64,000 bases of DNA, from assembly GCA_963768085.1 (NCBI GenBank), contig CAVYGO010000002.1, forward strand, positions 248,001-312,000, read 5' to 3'. The notes beneath the pieces are model-generated. The model saw only the letters and a list, made by a program, of their open reading frames with translations. It had not been told where the DNA came from and did not search any database. The DNA comes from Pukyongia sp963768085 (lineage in GTDB: Bacteria; Bacteroidota; Bacteroidia; Flavobacteriales; Flavobacteriaceae). Shown in pieces: positions 60,732 through 64,000 of this stretch. How positions within the stretch are numbered: position 1 is the first letter of the stretch; every line of letters starts with the position of its first letter. The position numbers were made by a program, and so were the translations under genes.

Positions 60732-62069
60732 CTAAAATAGAAGGGAAAGCAGGCTTACGGTCGTTATCCCCACTAACGCAAGGATCGTTGTCATGGCGGT
60801 CCAACTCCTGAAAGTTTGCTTTTCCGTTAGTCCTAAATACTTGCTTACCAGCCAGAATCCGCTGTCGTTCACATGCGACATAATCGAAGCTCCGGAGGCG
60901 ATGGCTATAACCAATAATGCTTTCTCTATATCCCCGGTGGTTCCTAAGAGTAGGGGAGCAGTGACACCTGCTGCCGTGATCATGGCAACCGTTGCTGAAC
61001 CCTGAAGAATTCGAACCAATGCCGCTACCACGAAAGCGAAGAGTAAGGTGCTAAGACCGAGTTCAGAAAAATATGCCGCCATCATATCACCAGTTCCTGT
61101 GGCGATGAGCATTTCTTTAAAAACACCACCAGCACCCGTTAGTAAGATAATGATCCCGGCGGGACCCATCGACTTTGTGGTGATCTTGAGAAGTTTCTCT
61201 TTAGAAGTATTTCTCCGAATTCCCAGAACATACCAGGCAATTAGATTTGCAAGTATGAGTGCGGAGAATGGATGACCAATCATTTTTATCCATTCTTTTA
61301 TGGTTTCTGAAACCCAGCCTTCGGCCATCGGACTGTTAAGTACTGTATTACATACTATCAGTATTATCGGCAGACCAATGATTGCCGCGATCATTCCTAC
61401 CGAAGGTTTTGGCTGGTCGTCACTATAGGAATCGATCATTTCCGGAGCGTTGATGTGGATTCTTTTTGAAATATACCTGGCAAACAAAGGCCCGGAAATA
61501 ATAGCTGTAGGAATACCCACTATGGCTCCGAATACTATCACCCAACCTAGATCGGCGTTTAGTATATCGGCGACGGCAACCGGTCCTGGAGTGGGTGGAA
61601 TGAAAGCATGAGTAATAGCCAGACCAGCGAGTAATGGGATTCCGTAGAGAAGCAATGACTTGCCTGATTTCCGTTGAAGGGAATAGATAAGTGGTACTAA
61701 AATAATAAAAGCCACATCAAAAAATACCGGGATAGCAATTACAAATCCAGTCATCATCAGGGCCCAGGAAGCGCCTTTGTCACCGGCACGTTTCAGTAAA
61801 AATGATGCGATCGCTTCAGCCCCCCCTGAATGTTCCAGGATCGCTCCAAACATGGCTCCCAATCCAACCACCACAGCAACAAAACCTAAGGTGTTAGCCA
61901 TTCCATCCTGGATCGTTCTTATTATACATTCAGGTTGTAATCCGGCAATAATACCCACCAGGATACTGGAAATTAATAAAGCTACAAATGCTTGAATTCT
62001 GAATTTCAGAATGAGAATTAGTAGGACAGCGATTCCCGCAAATATGGCAATGAGCAGCGTACTATCCAT
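60732..62069 (-). CDS. gntP: Gluconate:H+ symporter (GntP family)
   Basis: 445 residues from ATG 62069, just inside the end of the kinase/dehydrogenase gene (8 bp overlap); an earlier in-frame Met lies within that gene and precedes a non-hydrophobic stretch. About 12-14 transmembrane helices are present, with GntP motifs such as GAMFGAILEHSGGAEAIA, FVIAIPVFFDVAFIILVPLI and HAFIPPTPGPVAVADIL. It imports gluconate for the fused enzyme upstream. Confidence 0.92.
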   Translation of the reverse strand: MDSTLLIAIFAGIAVLLILILKFRIQAFVALLISSILVGIIAGLQPECIIRTIQDGMANTLGFVAVVVGLGAMFGAILEHSGGAEAIASFLLKRAGDKGASWALMMTGFVIAIPVFFDVAFIILVPLIYSLQRKSGKSLLLYGIPLLAGLAITHAFIPPTPGPVAVADILNADLGWVIVFGAIVGIPTAIISGPLFARYISKRIHINAPEMIDSYSDDQPKPSVGMIAAIIGLPIILIVCNTVLNSPMAEGWVSETIKEWIKMIGHPFSALILANLIAWYVLGIRRNTSKEKLLKITTKSMGPAGIIILLTGAGGVFKEMLIATGTGDMMAAYFSELGLSTLLFAFVVAALVRILQGSATVAMITAAGVTAPLLLGTTGDIEKALLVIAIASGASIMSHVNDSGFWLVSKYLGLTEKQTFRSWTAMTTILALVGITTVSLLSLLF

Positions 62070-63933
62070 TGGATTGCCAGTTTGTAGTGTGCGAACCTTT
62101 GGTATCCGTGCGGTTGTAGGTGTGCCCTCCAAAGTAATCTCGCTGTGCCTGTATAAGATTTGCCGGGGAATTGCCGGTGGTTAGTCCGTACCAGAATTGC
62201 AAGGCGGCCGAGAAACAGGGGAGTGCGGTCCGTTGCTCCATACCAAAATTAACAACGCTTTTTACAGAATCCTCATTTTGGTTCAAGTCTGATATGAGTT
62301 TTTCATCGTCCCAAATATTCGTCTCCGTAAGGAAACGACGTTGAAGCAGGTTCATAAGATCAGATTTTATGATGCAGCCGTTCGTCCAGATCCTGGCAAC
62401 TTCGGCGAGGTCGATATTCCATTCATATACTTCGGAAGTTTTTTTAATTAGGTCGAATCCCTGGTAATGATTGATCAGGCGGGCAAACCGATAGGCTTCT
62501 TTTAGACTTTTTATATCTATTTGCTCATGGATAGGAGGCCTCTCCCGGGAGATCTTTTCGCGTAAATCCTTATAACTCGACACATACCGTGCAAATAAGG
62601 CGTTGCTCATCATAGTAGCCGGAATTCCCAAATCCACGGCTGCCTTTGTTGACCACCCACCGGTACCTTTATTGGATGCTTTATCGAGGATCTTATCTAC
62701 TAGAAAATCCTTACCATCTTTGTACGTAAGAATATCGGTCGTAATTTTCAAAAGATAGCTCGAAAGTTCAGAATCATTCCATTCTGTAAAGATCTTGCTT
62801 ACGTCAATATTGTTTCTCCCGGGGCTGAGCATGGCATAAACTTCTGCCAGGAGTTGCATTTCTGCATATTCTATCCCATTATGCACCATTTTCACAAAAT
62901 GACCTGCTCCATTTGGCCCGATGAGACTTACACAGGGTTTTGCGTTCAGATCTTTGGACGCGATAGTTTCCATAACGGCCTGTATGTTACCGTAGGCTTC
63001 AGCCGTACCTCCCACCATGAAAGAGGGCCCTTTCAAAGCGCCTTCGGAACCACCGGAGATACCTATTCCCAGGTATTCTATTCCCAGCTGTTTGTAATAT
63101 TCAAATCGTCTTACAGTACTATCGAAGTGAGAATTTCCACCATCCATCAGGATATCACCCGTTGAAAGATAGGGTTGAATTTTTAATAACACAGAATCTA
63201 CAACCGGACCTGCGGGAATCATTAATATTATCTTTCTAGGTGTTTTCAGAGACTGAATAAATTCCGGATAAGAAGTAAACCCATGCGCTAACGGGGTATC
63301 TGCTTCTGCACGAAAATCTGAAACCACATCAGCCTCATCACCTTCGGGCCGATTGTAGACCGAGACCGAAATTCCATGGGATAGTACGTTATGGGCCAGA
63401 TTACGTCCCATAACTCCCAGGCCGATAATTCCTAAGGTTGATTTTTTGGTAGCAATAGAGTCCTTTAATATTTCTGAAACAAGGAGGATCGGACTTTTTT
63501 CAACATCCAGGTACAAGCCGTAATCCGGCAATTCAAGTATATCGAATTGTGATTTCAGCATATCGGCTCCCATATAGTGATGTTGCCGGTCTTTCATGCG
63601 CTTTAGTATGGTCTCATACGCACCATTCAGAACCACCCAGTGAACTTCATTTCCAGCGGAGAGTATTTGTCGATACGATTCTTTAAGTGCCGAGCATGCC
63701 AACACAGCCCCTTTGTCATTGGTCCATTTGCCGATCTTTTTTGACAAGGTTTTTAACCAGGGATCACGGTCCTCATCGGTTAGTGGAGTCCCCGAGGACA
63801 TCTTAGCTACATTGGATTTCGGATGAAAGTTATCCGCATCATAAAATGGAAGGCGCAATTTATCCGCAAGAAGTTTTCCAACGGTTGTTTTACCGCAGCC
63901 ACTTACCCCCATAAGTACATATACCGGTTTCAT
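62062..63933 (-). CDS. Bifunctional gluconokinase / 6-phosphogluconate dehydrogenase
   Basis: 623 residues joining two enzymes. Residues 1-160 are a GntK-type kinase with P-loop GVSGCGKTT (9-17) and DADNFHPKSNVAKMSSGTPL. From about 167 a decarboxylating 6PGDH follows, with GIIGLGVMGRNLAHN, GISGGSEGALKGPSFMVGG, KMVHNGIEYAEMQL and KGTGGWSTKAAVDLG. One polypeptide can phosphorylate gluconate and convert it to ribulose 5-phosphate with NADP+. It is the first gene of the operon with gntP. Both active sites look complete. Confidence 0.95.
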   Translation of the reverse strand: MKPVYVLMGVSGCGKTTVGKLLADKLRLPFYDADNFHPKSNVAKMSSGTPLTDEDRDPWLKTLSKKIGKWTNDKGAVLACSALKESYRQILSAGNEVHWVVLNGAYETILKRMKDRQHHYMGADMLKSQFDILELPDYGLYLDVEKSPILLVSEILKDSIATKKSTLGIIGLGVMGRNLAHNVLSHGISVSVYNRPEGDEADVVSDFRAEADTPLAHGFTSYPEFIQSLKTPRKIILMIPAGPVVDSVLLKIQPYLSTGDILMDGGNSHFDSTVRRFEYYKQLGIEYLGIGISGGSEGALKGPSFMVGGTAEAYGNIQAVMETIASKDLNAKPCVSLIGPNGAGHFVKMVHNGIEYAEMQLLAEVYAMLSPGRNNIDVSKIFTEWNDSELSSYLLKITTDILTYKDGKDFLVDKILDKASNKGTGGWSTKAAVDLGIPATMMSNALFARYVSSYKDLREKISRERPPIHEQIDIKSLKEAYRFARLINHYQGFDLIKKTSEVYEWNIDLAEVARIWTNGCIIKSDLMNLLQRRFLTETNIWDDEKLISDLNQNEDSVKSVVNFGMEQRTALPCFSAALQFWYGLTTGNSPANLIQAQRDYFGGHTYNRTDTKGSHTTNWQSNG

Positions 63934-64000
63934 ATCTTTTAGTTAGTGGTCCCGAAAAATTGACTTTTCACGCCTTTAATCCCGGGCTTCACGCTAAAAA
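63934..64000. other. Upstream region of the gluconate operon (cut by window edge)
   Basis: 67 bp of leader or promoter DNA for the minus-strand gluconate genes. No TAnnTTTG element or GntR-type operator is evident in the visible part. Confidence 0.4.

Overview
The window reads as a chromosomal segment of a marine-type Bacteroidota, family Flavobacteriaceae. The evidence is the AT-leaning composition, Bacteroidota-type promoter motifs (TTTG about 20 nt from TAnnTTTG), many secreted or outer-membrane proteins with short A/Q-type signal peptides, and characteristic genes: bshA for bacillithiol, the QEGLA/DUF1704 operon, a fused alpha/beta 2-oxoacid dehydrogenase E1, TamB and LptD. No species assignment is possible from sequence alone.

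Layout. Positions 1-8,234 are an AT-rich, gene-poor stretch of decayed accessory DNA. It holds a hydroxylase fragment, a nonsense-mutated DUF481-type gene, a second secreted-protein gene with three in-frame TAA codons, two copies of a roughly 300 bp repeat, and the broken 5' end of a tyrosine integrase lying against tRNA-Pro. A few intact genes (beta-barrel protein, NTF2-like lipoprotein, glycine-zipper protein, MscK-like channel) sit among them. Positions 8,235-8,820 carry tRNA-Pro(UGG) and tRNA-Ser(GCU), separated by three exact 122 bp tandem units that each repeat the tRNA-Pro leader and 5' end.

From 8.9 kb on the DNA is dense core genome. 8.9-13.9 kb (minus) is a seven-gene RNA-modification operon (tsaD, TfoX-like, rsmE, DUF4159, TrmH family, THUMP-like methyltransferase, secreted protein). 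14-24 kb is envelope biogenesis (TamB, LptD, N-acetylmuramoyl-alanine amidase, MlaD), with ridA between. 24-27 kb is a split Fe-S electron-transfer module with a HAD protein. 27-31 kb has a GH3/serine-hydrolase fusion and bshA. 31-38.6 kb has an M19 dipeptidase, a frameshifted FAD/Fe-S oxidase, aroC and a dicarboxylate symporter. 40.6-43.6 kb is a three-gene operon of GshB-like ATP-grasp ligase, N-formylglutamate amidohydrolase and a DUF1704 metallopeptidase. 43.6-50 kb holds MutS2, Ung, and an operon of 2OG oxygenase, SUI1 factor, nucleoside phosphorylase and periplasmic-binding-like protein. 50-53.6 kb has the fused E1, a lipocalin-like lipoprotein and an OmpA-family protein.

53.6-59.2 kb is a translationally coupled biosynthetic cluster: flavin oxidoreductase, methyltransferase, type III polyketide synthase, FabI/FabL-like enoyl reductase, FabZ-like dehydratase, ketosynthase and acyl carrier protein. 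It looks built to make a dedicated acyl starter, convert it to an aromatic or pyrone polyketide, then methylate and oxidise it. It ends next to an RlmI-like methyltransferase. 60.7-63.9 kb is gluconate use: a fused gluconokinase/6-phosphogluconate dehydrogenase with a GntP permease.

The two systems most worth pursuing are the type III PKS cluster and the ATP-grasp/FGase/DUF1704 operon. The tRNA-Pro leader array is the oddest DNA-level structure.
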